NCBI RefSeq assembly: GCF_034180645.1 | Contig: NZ_JAXFNY010000011.1 | Coordinates: forward strand, 77,232 to 141,231 | DNA length: 64,000 bases | Direction: 5' to 3' | Origin: Mobiluncus sp034180645 | GTDB lineage: Bacteria > Actinomycetota > Actinomycetes > Actinomycetales > Actinomycetaceae | Shown here: one piece after another, positions 1-8,575 of the stretch | Layout: each line of letters opens with the position of its first letter | Numbering within the stretch: the first letter of the stretch is position 1 | Position numbers and translations under genes: made by a program | Notes under the pieces: model-generated | The model's database searches: none | Seen by the model: only the letters and a program-made list of their open reading frames with translations | What the model was told of the DNA's origin: nothing

Positions 1-3000
1 CGAGACTCAACCGGGGAAATCTCAGCCAGTTCGGCGGCTGCGGTGGATTCTAAGGGGTCAGTTCCCGGAGTGATAATCGAGTCATACCCCAGCATGGCGC
101 GCAGCTCGCCTAAGAAATCCGGGCCGGCGTTAACCAGGCGTTCGGGACCCAAGTCCAGAACCTGCAGCTCCCCCTGCTCCAAAATATGCAGACGCACGGG
201 AGCCTGGCCGGGGAAACGTTCCAGCAGGGCACCAAAGGCACGCATGTTCTCCGCTGTGCAGCGCTCAGCAGGCAGCAATAAATCAACTTCGTCCAAGTGA
301 TCCAGATGCAACGATAAGTTCGGCACGCTCAGGTCGCTGGCGTAAATCGAAACTGATTCATCCTCGCGGCGCAGCCGTCCACCGACCACCACGATATTGT
401 CTTGAACCAAATCAGCGGCAATGTTTTCGTAGGTTTTCGCAAAGAACAGCACTTCTACTGAGCCGGTCATGTCCTCGATTTTCGCAATCGCCCACTGCTG
501 GCCGGAACGTTTGGAAATTTTTACGTTCACCGCTGTCACCAGACCGGCAATTTTGACCGGAGAATCATTGCCTTTTCCTTCGTCCGAGGTCAAATCCACG
601 ATATGGTCCTCAGCCAGGCCTTCCAACATCCGTTTCATCCCCGACAGCGGGTGGTCCGAAACATACATTCCCAGCATCTCACGTTCAAACGCGAGCAGTT
701 CGTTCTTGGGCCACTCCGGAAGATCGGGAATATCGATGCTGGCTGAACCCAGCAAATCATCCTCCGCCTCGACCCCATCCATCTCTAAGGCGGCAAACAG
801 GTCGAACTGTCCGTTAGACTCTTGACGTTTCGTGGACACCACCGCTTCCACTGCCTGTTCATGAATCACGGTGAGCGCGCGGCGCGAAGCCCCGAAAGCG
901 TCAAATGCTCCTGCCTTAATGAGTGAACCGATGGTGCGTTTGTTACAGACTTCTGCCGGAACTTTTTTCAGGAAGTCGGAAAAGGACGTGTAGGCGCCTT
1001 TTTCCTGCCGCGCCTTGATGATTTCCGCAACCACGTTTTCTCCGACGTTGCGAATCGAGGCCAGTCCGAAACGAATGTCGTTTCCGTCAGGTGCAAAAGC
1101 CCCATAGGACTGGTTCACGTCAGGAGGCAAGACCCGAATCCCCATGCGACGCACCTCGTTCAAATACATCCCCAGCTTGTCTTTATCCGTCTGGGTAGTC
1201 AGCACGGCCGCCATATATTCGGTCGGGAAGTTTGCCTTGAGATAGGCAGTCCAGTACGCAATCAGCCCGTAAGCGGCCGAGTGAGACTTGTTGAACGCAT
1301 AGTCGGCGAAAGGCACCAGGATATCCCACAGGGTTTTACAGCAATCCTCGGAGTAGCCGTTAGTAATCATCCCATCATGGAATTTCACGTACTGTTCAGC
1401 CAGGACGTCTTTCTTCTTTTTCCCCATGGCTTTACGCAAAATATCGGCCTGCCCCAGTGTGAACCCGGCGACCTTTTGGGCGATAGCCATGACCTGTTCC
1501 TGATAGATAATCAGACCGTAGGTGTAGCCGAGGATATCTTTCAGCGGTTCTTCCAGCTCACGATGAATCGGCTCAATCTTTTGCAGCCCGTTTTTCCGAA
1601 ATGCATAGTTCGTGTGGGAATTTGCCCCCATCGGTCCGGGTCGATACAGTGCCACCAAAGCGGAAATATCGTCGAACTCGGTAGGCCGCAGCTGCTTCAG
1701 CAAGGTGCGCATCCCCCCGCCATCGAGCTGGAACACCCCCAAAGTTTCGCCCGTGGACAGCATTTCATAAGTCGCTTTGTCATCAACTTCCAAACGCTCG
1801 AGGTCGGGTGGGGTTTTCCCGTTAATCTTAATGTTGTCCAGGGCATCAGAAATAATGGTGAGGTTCTTTAGCCCCAGGAAGTCCATCTTTAGCAGACCCA
1901 GGTGCTCACAAGTCGGGTAGTCGAACTGGGTAATCATGGCTCCGTCTTGCGGGCGTTTCATCATCGGAATGACGTCGGTCAAGGTTTCCCGCGACATAAT
2001 GACCGCACACGCGTGTACCCCCCACTGGCGCACCATGCCCTCCACCCCAGCTGCCAGGTCAAAAATTTGGCGATTAAACGGGTCCTCGGCCACGACCTTG
2101 CGGAATTCTTCTGCCTCTTTGTAGCGGGGATGCTGCGAATCGTACATGCCGGACAGCGGGATGTCTTTACCCATGACCGCCGGCGGCATCGCCTTGGTGA
2201 GCTTTTCACCTTTTGAGAAATCCGCGCCCGAAATGCGTGCCGCGTCCTTAAGTGCTTGTTTTGATTTAATCGTGCCGTAGGTCACGACCTGGGACACTTT
2301 GTCCTTGCCGTATTTGCGGGTCACGTAGTCAATCACATCTTGACGGCGACGATCGTCGAAATCCACGTCGATATCCGGCATGGACACCCGCTCCGGATTA
2401 AGGAACCGTTCAAACAACAGCCCGTGCTTGATGGGGTCCAAATCCGTGATGCGCATGGCGTAGGCGACCATGGAGCCAGCGCCGGAGCCGCGCCCCGGTC
2501 CGACCCGAATTCCGTTGTCCTTCGCCCATTGGATGTAGTCCGAAACAATCAGGAAGTAGGAGGGGAACCCCATTTGGATAATAATCTCAACCTCGTAGTC
2601 GGCACGTTTGCGGACTTCCTCGGAGATACCGTTCGGGAACCGATACTGTAAACCACGTTCGACTTCCTTAATGAACCAGGATACTTCGTCTTCTCCAGCT
2701 GGAACCGGGAAAACCGGCATGAAGGTGCCTTCCTTCACGTCTGGGAATTCAACATTGCACTGCTCGGCAATCAACAGAGTGTTGTCCAGAGCCTCGGGGA
2801 TTTCCGCAAACAGTTCGTGCATTTCTTCGCTGGGTCGCAGATAATAATCCGTGCCGTCAAAGCGGAATCGATCCGGGTTGGACAGCCGATCCCCGGAGTT
2901 GATGCACAGCATCGCGTCTTGAATTTCCCGGTCTTCCTTATAGACGTAGTGAGAGTCATTGGTGGCGATGACAGGTGCGTTGATTTCCCGCGCTAAGCGC

Positions 3001-3629
3001 AGCAAGTCTTTGCGTACGCGGTTTTCGATGGATAGACCGTGATCCATCAGCTCCACATAAAAATTGTCTTTGCCAAAGATGTCCTGCAGTTCCCCGGCAG
3101 CCCGCCGGGCCTCCTGGTACTGCCCCAACCGCAACCGGGTCTGGACCTCCCCGGAGGGACAGCCTGCCGTGCCAATCAGCCCCTCGTGATAGCGTTCCAA
3201 TAGTTCCCGGTCAGCCCGCGGCCATTTTCCCATCTGTCCGTCCAAGGAGGCATACGAGCCCAGCCGGAACAGGTTGTGCATTCCCTCGGTAGTTTGGGAC
3301 AACAGCGTCATATGCGTATAGGCACCCCGAGCGGACACGTCGTCACCGGCCTTTTGCTGTTCTAAAGTCCCCCACTGCACTTTCGTGGTGTCGAAACGCG
3401 AAGTTCCCGGAGTGACATAGGCTTCCAAGCCAATAATGGGTTTAATCCCGGCATCATGACATTCTTGATAAAACTCAAAAGCCCCGAACAGGTAACCATG
3501 ATCGGTGATCGCCACGGCCTTTTGCTGGTTTTCTACCGCCTTGTTGACCAACTTCTTGATCTTCGCCGCACCGTCCAAAATCGAGTAATCGGTGTGAACG
3601 TGCAGGTGTACGAAGTCGGAATTGGGCAT
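1..3629 (-). CDS. dnaE: DNA polymerase III subunit alpha (DnaE1 type), 3' end outside window
   Basis: This is the replicative DNA polymerase catalytic subunit. I translated it by hand from the complement of the ATG at 3629, and it stays open to base 1, giving about 1,209 residues with no stop. The N-terminus carries the PHP domain with an HLHVH motif at residues 8-12. The polymerase catalytic motif MPDIDVDFDD is present in the palm region, and a PGRGSGAGS nucleotide-binding segment lies upstream of it. Actinobacterial DnaE1 proteins are about 1,180 residues or slightly more, so only a short C-terminal tail should be missing. It sits near the rluA-type synthase and lspA genes, as dnaE1 does in other actinobacteria. 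The family call is firm. The true 3' end cannot be seen. Confidence 0.97.
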   Translation of the reverse strand, partial: MPNSDFVHLHVHTDYSILDGAAKIKKLVNKAVENQQKAVAITDHGYLFGAFEFYQECHDAGIKPIIGLEAYVTPGTSRFDTTKVQWGTLEQQKAGDDVSARGAYTHMTLLSQTTEGMHNLFRLGSYASLDGQMGKWPRADRELLERYHEGLIGTAGCPSGEVQTRLRLGQYQEARRAAGELQDIFGKDNFYVELMDHGLSIENRVRKDLLRLAREINAPVIATNDSHYVYKEDREIQDAMLCINSGDRLSNPDRFRFDGTDYYLRPSEEMHELFAEIPEALDNTLLIAEQCNVEFPDVKEGTFMPVFPVPAGEDEVSWFIKEVERGLQYRFPNGISEEVRKRADYEVEIIIQMGFPSYFLIVSDYIQWAKDNGIRVGPGRGSGAGSMVAYAMRITDLDPIKHGLLFERFLNPERVSMPDIDVDFDDRRRQDVIDYVTRKYGKDKVSQVVTYGTIKSKQALKDAARISGADFSKGEKLTKAMPPAVMGKDIPLSGMYDSQHPRYKEAEEFRKVVAEDPFNRQIFDLAAGVEGMVRQWGVHACAVIMSRETLTDVIPMMKRPQDGAMITQFDYPTCEHLGLLKMDFLGLKNLTIISDALDNIKINGKTPPDLERLEVDDKATYEMLSTGETLGVFQLDGGGMRTLLKQLRPTEFDDISALVALYRPGPMGANSHTNYAFRKNGLQKIEPIHRELEEPLKDILGYTYGLIIYQEQVMAIAQKVAGFTLGQADILRKAMGKKKKDVLAEQYVKFHDGMITNGYSEDCCKTLWDILVPFADYAFNKSHSAAYGLIAYWTAYLKANFPTEYMAAVLTTQTDKDKLGMYLNEVRRMGIRVLPPDVNQSYGAFAPDGNDIRFGLASIRNVGENVVAEIIKARQEKGAYTSFSDFLKKVPAEVCNKRTIGSLIKAGAFDAFGASRRALTVIHEQAVEAVVSTKRQESNGQFDLFAALEMDGVEAEDDLLGSASIDIPDLPEWPKNELLAFEREMLGMYVSDHPLSGMKRMLEGLAEDHIVDLTSDEGKGNDSPVKIAGLVTAVNVKISKRSGQQWAIAKIEDMTGSVEVLFFAKTYENIAADLVQDNIVVVGGRLRREDESVSIYASDLSVPNLSLHLDHLDEVDLLLPAERCTAENMRAFGALLERFPGQAPVRLHILEQGELQVLDLGPERLVNAGPDFLGELRAMLGYDSIITPGTDPLESTAAAELAEISPVES

Positions 3630-3922
3630 GGGTTTATCTTATATCAATAGCCTCCCCGGTCGCCTTCCCGGACGGCTCCCCTTTGGTCGGTCGCGTGTCG
3701 GTTCCCCCACGTGGGTTTTTACCCTTCAATAGCCTCCCTTGGTTACGTTTTCGGGTAGGGTGCATTTTCGGGTTAAACCGCCGGGGCGGCGGGCTCTGTT
3801 TTGAGCTTCGGCAACGCGATGCCCACCGGGCATCGCTTAATCGTTGCCTCAGCCCTTTTCACGATGGCTCACTCGCTTCGCGATGCCATCGCGCCCACCG
3901 CCCCAGAAAGCTATTCAATTAT
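3630..3922. other. Intergenic region with GC-rich hairpins
   Basis: I see no credible gene here. A perfect 9-bp stem with a 3-nt loop (gcgatgccc/gggcatcgc) lies at 3816-3836. A second stem, cgatggc/gccatcg, lies at 3862-3891 and reuses the gcgatgcc core. A palindrome, cccacgtggg, lies near 3704-3713. The hairpins sit downstream of the broken cell-wall gene remnant and upstream of dnaE. They could be terminators or copies of a REP-like element. There is no clear T-tract. Confidence 0.4.
3816..3891. repeat. Pair of REP-like hairpins
   Basis: Two adjacent inverted repeats share the core gcgatgcc. The first is a 9-bp perfect stem (3816-3824 with 3828-3836). The second is a 7-bp stem (3862-3868 with 3885-3891). 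Neither is followed by a convincing T-run. I cannot count further copies outside this window. Confidence 0.35.
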
Positions 3923-4381
3923 TCAGTACCACCAGTTACCGTTTTCGTCCCAGTCAGCCCAAAAGGGTTTGTGGTCTCCATAGTTCTGGTAGCAAATCAC
4001 GGATTGTTCGTCAGCAGCACAGCTCACATCTTCGAAATCAGTGGTTAGCCTTTTACCTACGGGGAACGGTTTTGTGTATTGCTTCATGGGTGAACCGGGG
4101 GCACACAGGGAAAGACGTGCAGGCTTGCCATTGGCAGTCCCCTCCCAGTTACTCTCGGAGGGCTGTTCAACTTGCTTACCTTGTTTAGCAAAAAGAACTA
4201 CATCATACATATTCGGGTCCTCCGCATCTTTAAAGAACTGGTAACCATAGGCCTGAGTGGAATCCAGACCATCCATGCCCTCGGTAACCTTACCAGTACC
4301 ATCTTGGACTTTCGGGAAAAGCAGTTCCGGAGGGTACACGCTTGCATGTCCAAGCAAAGTCACATTAAGTCCGTAGCCCAA
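3923..4381 (-). pseudogene. Hypothetical protein, probable detached C-terminal part of the upstream cell-wall-binding gene
   Basis: The open frame encodes about 152 residues from a weak TTG at 4381 and ends in a Trp/Tyr-rich tail. No family is recognised. The same frame stays open upstream of an in-frame TGA at 4385-4387, through a natural-looking sequence (AKDMSFAEVMALPPVEIEW). This reaches the end of the cell-wall-binding protein that stops at 4488. Deleting one G from the GGG at 4491-4493 would join the two frames. From 3923 to 5195 is 1,273 nt, so removing one base gives exactly 424 codons. I infer one ancestral gene with a frameshift and a nonsense codon. An independent small gene without a good start is the alternative. 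Confidence 0.5.
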
Positions 4382-4487
4382 AGGTCATATGCAGTATTCA
4401 TAGGCAATATTAGGATTATCATTCACCCATTCAATTTCAACTGGGGGCAAGGCCATGACTTCTGCAAAGGACATATCTTTTGCCCGA

Positions 4488-5195
4488 TTACCCTGCAGCT
4501 TCGCCTGCGGCGGCCTTCACGTTGGAGTCGGGCAGGACGCCGGTGCCGCCAATGGCTGTAATGTGCGTAACGCCCAGGGCAATGACCTGACCCGGATTCA
4601 ACTTCGCGATAACATCCTTCAAAGCCGCCGCCGAAGCATCAGACGTAAACGTCAAAATCGGTCCGTCACGCAACACAGAGGCCACGACCGCATCCGGGGA
4701 ACCTGCCCCGGCGTTCTTCGTCACATACACAACCTTCGGGTTACCGTTAACCTTCACCCACTGCTCCGCAATCGCTGCGGCTGTCGCATTACGATCCGCA
4801 CCCGCAAGGCGTTGCACGTTACCATCACCAACCAGCGCCTTGGCCTGACCCTCAATACCCTGAGCAACCGCACCAGTGCCACCAAGAAGAACAACCTTAC
4901 CTGGCTTCTTACCACCCAGGTTCAAGGTGTTACCGTCAGTGAGGACGACCGGTCCATCCCCGATGGTTGCCGCCGGCAGGGCATCCACCGGATTCTTATT
5001 GCTGGCCACGTACACTACCGGCCAATCGCCCGAATACGCATGATTCGCCACCGCAATCGATGTCTCCACACCAGTCGGACCCGACAGACGATCCCACGGC
5101 AACTCCGCTGCCACAGCCGGAACGGAAGACAAACCAACAAGCCCAATCAGGGAACCTATTGAAACAAGACCCGCAAACAACCTTCGCTTACCCAT
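4488..5195 (-). CDS. Cell wall-binding repeat 2 (CWB2) family secreted protein, likely truncated
   Basis: This 235-residue protein has a signal peptide (basic MGKRR, a hydrophobic stretch to about residue 25, then AVAAE). Two to three CWB2-like repeats follow, recognisable by VVYVASNKNPVDALPA, the RLAGADRNATAAAIAE arginine-aspartate motif and LGGTGAV turns. CWB2 domains anchor exported proteins to the Gram-positive cell wall. Translation starts after a strong AGGAGG about 7 nt before the ATG. The protein ends abruptly after AAAGEAAG, right after a repeat, and coding-like sequence continues in another frame downstream. The C-terminal domain has therefore probably been lost by frameshift. The gene is divergent from the ParDE-type pair. 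Confidence 0.8.
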   Translation of the reverse strand: MGKRRLFAGLVSIGSLIGLVGLSSVPAVAAELPWDRLSGPTGVETSIAVANHAYSGDWPVVYVASNKNPVDALPAATIGDGPVVLTDGNTLNLGGKKPGKVVLLGGTGAVAQGIEGQAKALVGDGNVQRLAGADRNATAAAIAEQWVKVNGNPKVVYVTKNAGAGSPDAVVASVLRDGPILTFTSDASAAALKDVIAKLNPGQVIALGVTHITAIGGTGVLPDSNVKAAAGEAAG

Positions 5196-5289
5196 AAAAA
5201 CCTCCTAAAAGTAAAGAAAAACCAATGGGTAGTAAAACACTATTAGAGCACCCACCCCCGCAGGTGTTTGGAAAAAATCACCCCAAACT

Positions 5290-5413
5290 TTACCAAATCT
5301 TTACCAAATGGGTTTTTGTTGACATCAGAAAACTCACCCTATCAACCGAAGCAAACCGGGGAAACGCATCCCAGGGACCCCATCGAAAGGAAAGAATTAC
5401 CAATCTTTGGTAA
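5290..5413 (+). promoter_or_regulatory. Putative operator sites of the ParDE-type operon
   Basis: The heptamer TTACCAA occurs as a direct repeat at 5290-5296 and 5301-5307 (11-bp spacing). It occurs again as a perfect palindrome, TTACCAA-tct-TTGGTAA, at 5397-5413, just before the antitoxin ATG at 5423. A consensus -35 TTGACA lies at 5319-5324. A TAAGAT at 5411-5416 inside the palindrome could be a -10 element for a leaderless transcript starting at the ATG. Autoregulation by the antitoxin at such palindromes is typical of ParD. That these are the sites here is inference. Confidence 0.55.
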
Positions 5414-5422
5414 GATAGAAAC

Positions 5423-5656
5423 ATGGCTACGAATACTTCAATCAGTCTTGACGAACACTTCACGACGTTCCTTGCTGACCAGGTAAACAGCGGGCGCTAC
5501 CACAATGCCAGTGAGGTTATTCGCGCTGGGTTGCGCATTTTGGAAAACCAGGAACTCGAATACGCAGCCTTGCGCAAAGCCCTGCAAGATGGCGAAAACA
5601 GCGGCCCTGCCGAACCCTTTGATTTCGACGCGTTCATCGCCAGGAAGAAATCATGA
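5423..5656 (+). CDS. parD: ParD-family type II antitoxin (ribbon-helix-helix)
   Basis: This 77-residue protein has the ParD/CopG layout. The N-terminal strand and two helices (MATNTSISLDEHFTTFLADQV, then GRYHNASEVIRAGLRILE) form the DNA-binding ribbon-helix-helix. The acidic C-terminal tail (EPFDFDAFIARKKS) is the expected toxin-neutralising segment. The stop codon overlaps the toxin start (ATGA at 5653-5656), so the two are co-translated. No Shine-Dalgarno lies at normal distance, and a -10-like TAAGAT sits 6 nt before the ATG, so translation may be leaderless. The protein is expected to repress its own operon through the TTACCAA palindrome upstream. Confidence 0.9.
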   Translation: MATNTSISLDEHFTTFLADQVNSGRYHNASEVIRAGLRILENQELEYAALRKALQDGENSGPAEPFDFDAFIARKKS

Positions 5657-5943
5657 AGCCTTACCGCCTGAAGCCAGCAGCGCAAAAGGACTTATCCGAT
5701 ATTTGGGACTATACGCAAGCGAACTGGGGTGTTGAGCAAGCTGAGAAATACACGCGGGACATTCAGCGAGCCATTGAAACCCTTGCCGACAATCCCCTAC
5801 GCGGACCTGAGCGGCCGGATATTGCGGCTGATTACCGCAGCATTCCCGCCGGGAAACACGCAATCTTCTTCCGGGTCGAACCCGGCGGAATCGTGATTGT
5901 TCGAATACTTCACGAAAGCATGGACCCAGGTCGACACCTGTAA
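5653..5943 (+). CDS. parE: ParE/RelE-superfamily toxin
   Basis: This 96-residue protein matches ParE toxins in length and pattern. The N-terminus MKPYRLKPAAQKDLSDIWDY is typical of the fold, followed by a central helix pair and a conserved end in which RSIPAGKHAIFFRVE leads to IVIVRILHESMDP. ParE proteins poison DNA gyrase, while RelE relatives cleave mRNA. The sequence looks closer to ParE, but the target is inferred. It overlaps its antitoxin by 4 nt. A hairpin terminator follows 1 nt after its stop codon. Confidence 0.9.
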   Translation: MKPYRLKPAAQKDLSDIWDYTQANWGVEQAEKYTRDIQRAIETLADNPLRGPERPDIAADYRSIPAGKHAIFFRVEPGGIVIVRILHESMDPGRHL

Positions 5944-5944
5944 A

Positions 5945-5973
5945 TGAGTTTTTAGGTCGGGACAAAAAACTCA
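5945..5973. terminator. Bidirectional terminator between parE and the MMPL gene
   Basis: An inverted repeat, tgagttttt...aaaaaactca, spans 29 nt directly after the parE stop. It also lies downstream of the MMPL stop on the other strand. The A/T arms give a T-tract in both directions. An almost identical copy lies at 8545-8573 in opposite orientation. Confidence 0.7.
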
Positions 5974-6028
5974 CGGGAACCGTGACCTATCCAACCAACG
6001 CGACCCTAGTGGACTATTGAAAGCAAAT

Positions 6029-8458
6029 TTATTTGGTGTCGGCGGGGACTTTCTTGGCGGTCCAGGGCAACCAAATCGGGCGGCCGATGTCATGGGTCAG
6101 ACCGACGATGGTCAGCGAGCGGACAATAAACGTGTCAATCAAAATACCCAGAGCCACAATGACCGCCAGCTGGAACATAAACAACAGCGGGACGACCACC
6201 AGCGCGGCGAAGGTCGAGGCCAGGACGATACCGGCCGAGGTGATAACCCCGCCGGTCAGCGCCGCGGCGCGTTTCGTGCCCTCGCGGGTGCCGTGCTTGA
6301 TGGACTCCTCGCGGGCGCGGCTCAGCAGGAAAATCGTGTAGTCCACGCCGAGCGCGACCAGGAACACGAAGGCGTAAATCGGAATCGAGGCGTCCGCACC
6401 AGGGTGACCCAGAATCTTGAAGAAAATAATCGAGGAAATCCCCATGGCCGCGCCGAAGCTGACGACGTTCACGAACAACACCAACAGCGGCGCCACCAGC
6501 GCACGCAGCAACAGGATCAACAGCACCACGATAACCGCCATGACGGCCGGGAAAATCTTATGGAAGTCATTGGTCGCGGTCGTTTGCGTGTCCAAAGTCT
6601 GCGCCGCAGGACCTCCGACAAGGGATTCCGCGTCGGCTTTGTGCGCAATGTCGCGGATTGACGCGACGACCGCGGCAGCCGCCTTGTCTTCGTTGGGCAT
6701 GGTCGTGGTGATGTTCAGCATGACCCGCCCGTCAATAGTCTTCGGCTCCGGTTCCTGGGTCGGTTCTGTTGGCATGGTGGCGGGCATTTGACCCTGCGCG
6801 GCCAACTGTGCGGCAATTTCCGGCGGGATTTCACCCGAGGTTGTGTCCACGCCCAGGGGCGGACCCACCGGCGCGCCTTGCTGATCCGCGGCTGCGGTAT
6901 CGCCGCCCACGCCAGCGGACATGCCTTGCGGGCTGGCCGGCTCGTCGGTCACAAATTCCGTGGATTCCACGCCTTCCAGGGCTTCCACGTCGGCCTTGAC
7001 CGCCTCGGCCACGGATTCCTTCATGATCAAGGTCGTGGGCTGACTTGAGCCGGCGTCAAACTTTTCGTTGATTAGAGCGAAACCGGTGACGGCTTCAGGC
7101 GCGTTCGTGAACTGGTCAGTCGTCGAGGTGCCTTCGGCGTTGAACGTAAAGAAGAAAGCGGCACACACACCCAGGACTGCCAGGGTTCCGATCCAAACCG
7201 GGCGGTCGTGGCGTGCCACGAAGTCTGCCACTTTGGCCCAGGCGCCGTGGGATTTCTCGATGGCCTCGGCCTCGGTGTCGTAGTGCTTTAACTTGGCCGG
7301 CCAGAAAAGGATTTTCGCGTGCGTGCCTGGCAGCATCAGGATACCCGGCAACAGCGACAAAGCCGCGGCCACCGCGAAGAAAATACCCAAGGCGGCAATG
7401 GGGCCAAGGGAGGCGGTAGACGACAAATCGGACAGCATCAAGGTCAGCAAACCGGCCATGACCGTGCCGCCGGAAGCCACGATCGGCTCCCAAGAGCCCT
7501 TCAAGGCCGCCGCCATGGCGTCGATCGGGTGGGCTTTCACCATCATTTCCTCGCGGTAACGGGCAATCAGCAGCAAACAGTAGTCCGTCGTGGCACCGAT
7601 GACCAGGATGGCCAGGATGCCTTGGGTTTGACCGTTCAGACTCAAGATCCCGTTCTTGGCCAGGTGATAGACGATAAACACCGCGGCACACAGGGCGCTC
7701 ATAGCAGTACCCAACACGGCCACCGGCAGCAAGATCGAGCGGTAGACCACCACCAGGATGACAAACACCAAGCCCAGCGCCACCAGCAGCAACGTCAGGT
7801 CAATACCGGTGAACGCTCCACCCAGGTCGGCCGCCAAACCGGTCGGACCGGACACCAACACTTCAAGCCCCTGCGCCCCCGGGTCGGCCTCGGTAATCGC
7901 GTCACGCAGGGCGTTGACCGCCGAATTCATGCGTTTCTTGCCGTTCGCGTCCAGGTCGTTAAGGGCATCGGCATCCAGGTTCATCGGCATCAACACCGAA
8001 TCGTTGGCCTCGTTGGGAATCGCCGGCACGAAGGCGCCGTCCCCATCCATCAGCTCCGAAAACTTTTTGTCCCCGGGAATTTGGACGTCGGGCAACGACC
8101 CCGCCAAATCGCGCAGCCAGGTCATTTGCGCCTCGGTCAGCTCCGATTCGTCGGTCGTGGTGGCGACAATCAAAGCCGGAATCAACGCCGAATCGTTGAA
8201 CTCCTTCGCCGCATTCGTCGCCAAGGTCGATTCCGCGGTTTTCGGCAAAAACACGGCCTGGTCGTTTTGGGACACCGTGCCGATCTTTCCCTGCGCCATG
8301 CCGCCAAAAGCCAGCGCCGCCAGCCACAAACACAGCAGCAACAGCCGCAGCGGAATCGCTTTGCGCGAGGCCAAGAACCCCATAGCTCGATTGACGAAAC
8401 TTTCTTTCTTGCTCAAATGCCGGGCTTCCCCAGGCAAGGTATCGGTCTCGACAGTCAC
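6029..8458 (-). CDS. MMPL-family RND transporter
   Basis: This 809-residue protein is a proton-driven membrane exporter of the MMPL/HAE branch of RND. It shows the expected two-fold design: a transmembrane helix near residues 38-55, a large extracytoplasmic domain, a block of five helices, then a second helix, loop and helix block. The paired proton-relay motifs are visible as GATTDYCLLLIARYREE in the first half and LGVDYTIFLLSRAREES in the second. The second loop has a low-complexity Pro/Gln/Thr stretch (around residues 530-590). Mycobacterial relatives export lipids or siderophores. The substrate here cannot be told. The gene stands alone, with a terminator on each side. Confidence 0.9.
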   Translation of the reverse strand: MTVETDTLPGEARHLSKKESFVNRAMGFLASRKAIPLRLLLLCLWLAALAFGGMAQGKIGTVSQNDQAVFLPKTAESTLATNAAKEFNDSALIPALIVATTTDESELTEAQMTWLRDLAGSLPDVQIPGDKKFSELMDGDGAFVPAIPNEANDSVLMPMNLDADALNDLDANGKKRMNSAVNALRDAITEADPGAQGLEVLVSGPTGLAADLGGAFTGIDLTLLLVALGLVFVILVVVYRSILLPVAVLGTAMSALCAAVFIVYHLAKNGILSLNGQTQGILAILVIGATTDYCLLLIARYREEMMVKAHPIDAMAAALKGSWEPIVASGGTVMAGLLTLMLSDLSSTASLGPIAALGIFFAVAAALSLLPGILMLPGTHAKILFWPAKLKHYDTEAEAIEKSHGAWAKVADFVARHDRPVWIGTLAVLGVCAAFFFTFNAEGTSTTDQFTNAPEAVTGFALINEKFDAGSSQPTTLIMKESVAEAVKADVEALEGVESTEFVTDEPASPQGMSAGVGGDTAAADQQGAPVGPPLGVDTTSGEIPPEIAAQLAAQGQMPATMPTEPTQEPEPKTIDGRVMLNITTTMPNEDKAAAAVVASIRDIAHKADAESLVGGPAAQTLDTQTTATNDFHKIFPAVMAVIVVLLILLLRALVAPLLVLFVNVVSFGAAMGISSIIFFKILGHPGADASIPIYAFVFLVALGVDYTIFLLSRAREESIKHGTREGTKRAAALTGGVITSAGIVLASTFAALVVVPLLFMFQLAVIVALGILIDTFIVRSLTIVGLTHDIGRPIWLPWTAKKVPADTK

Positions 8459-8544
8459 AGTGCCTCTTCTCTCAGGCGGTCATCAAAATTTGAACCGCTT
8501 CCCTCTACCCTATCGCACTTCACCTCAATAGTTAACAAACTTAA

Positions 8545-8573
8545 TGAGTTTTTTGTCCCGGCTTAAAAACTCA
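8545..8573. terminator. Terminator downstream of the pseudouridine synthase gene
   Basis: The inverted repeat tgagttttttgtcccggcttaaaaactca lies 3 nt beyond the synthase stop (minus strand) and upstream of the MMPL start. On the minus strand it ends in a T-run. Its reverse-orientation twin at 5945-5973 differs at only two of 29 positions. Confidence 0.65.
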
Positions 8574-8575
8574 TT

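Noticed and set aside
1281..1871. Plus-strand open frame of 196 codons
   Set aside because: It lies wholly antisense to dnaE, which is continuous and has all its motifs.
7319..8566. Plus-strand open frame of 415 codons
   Set aside because: It is antisense to the MMPL gene and rich in Gln, His and Arg, as expected from reverse reading of a GC-rich gene.
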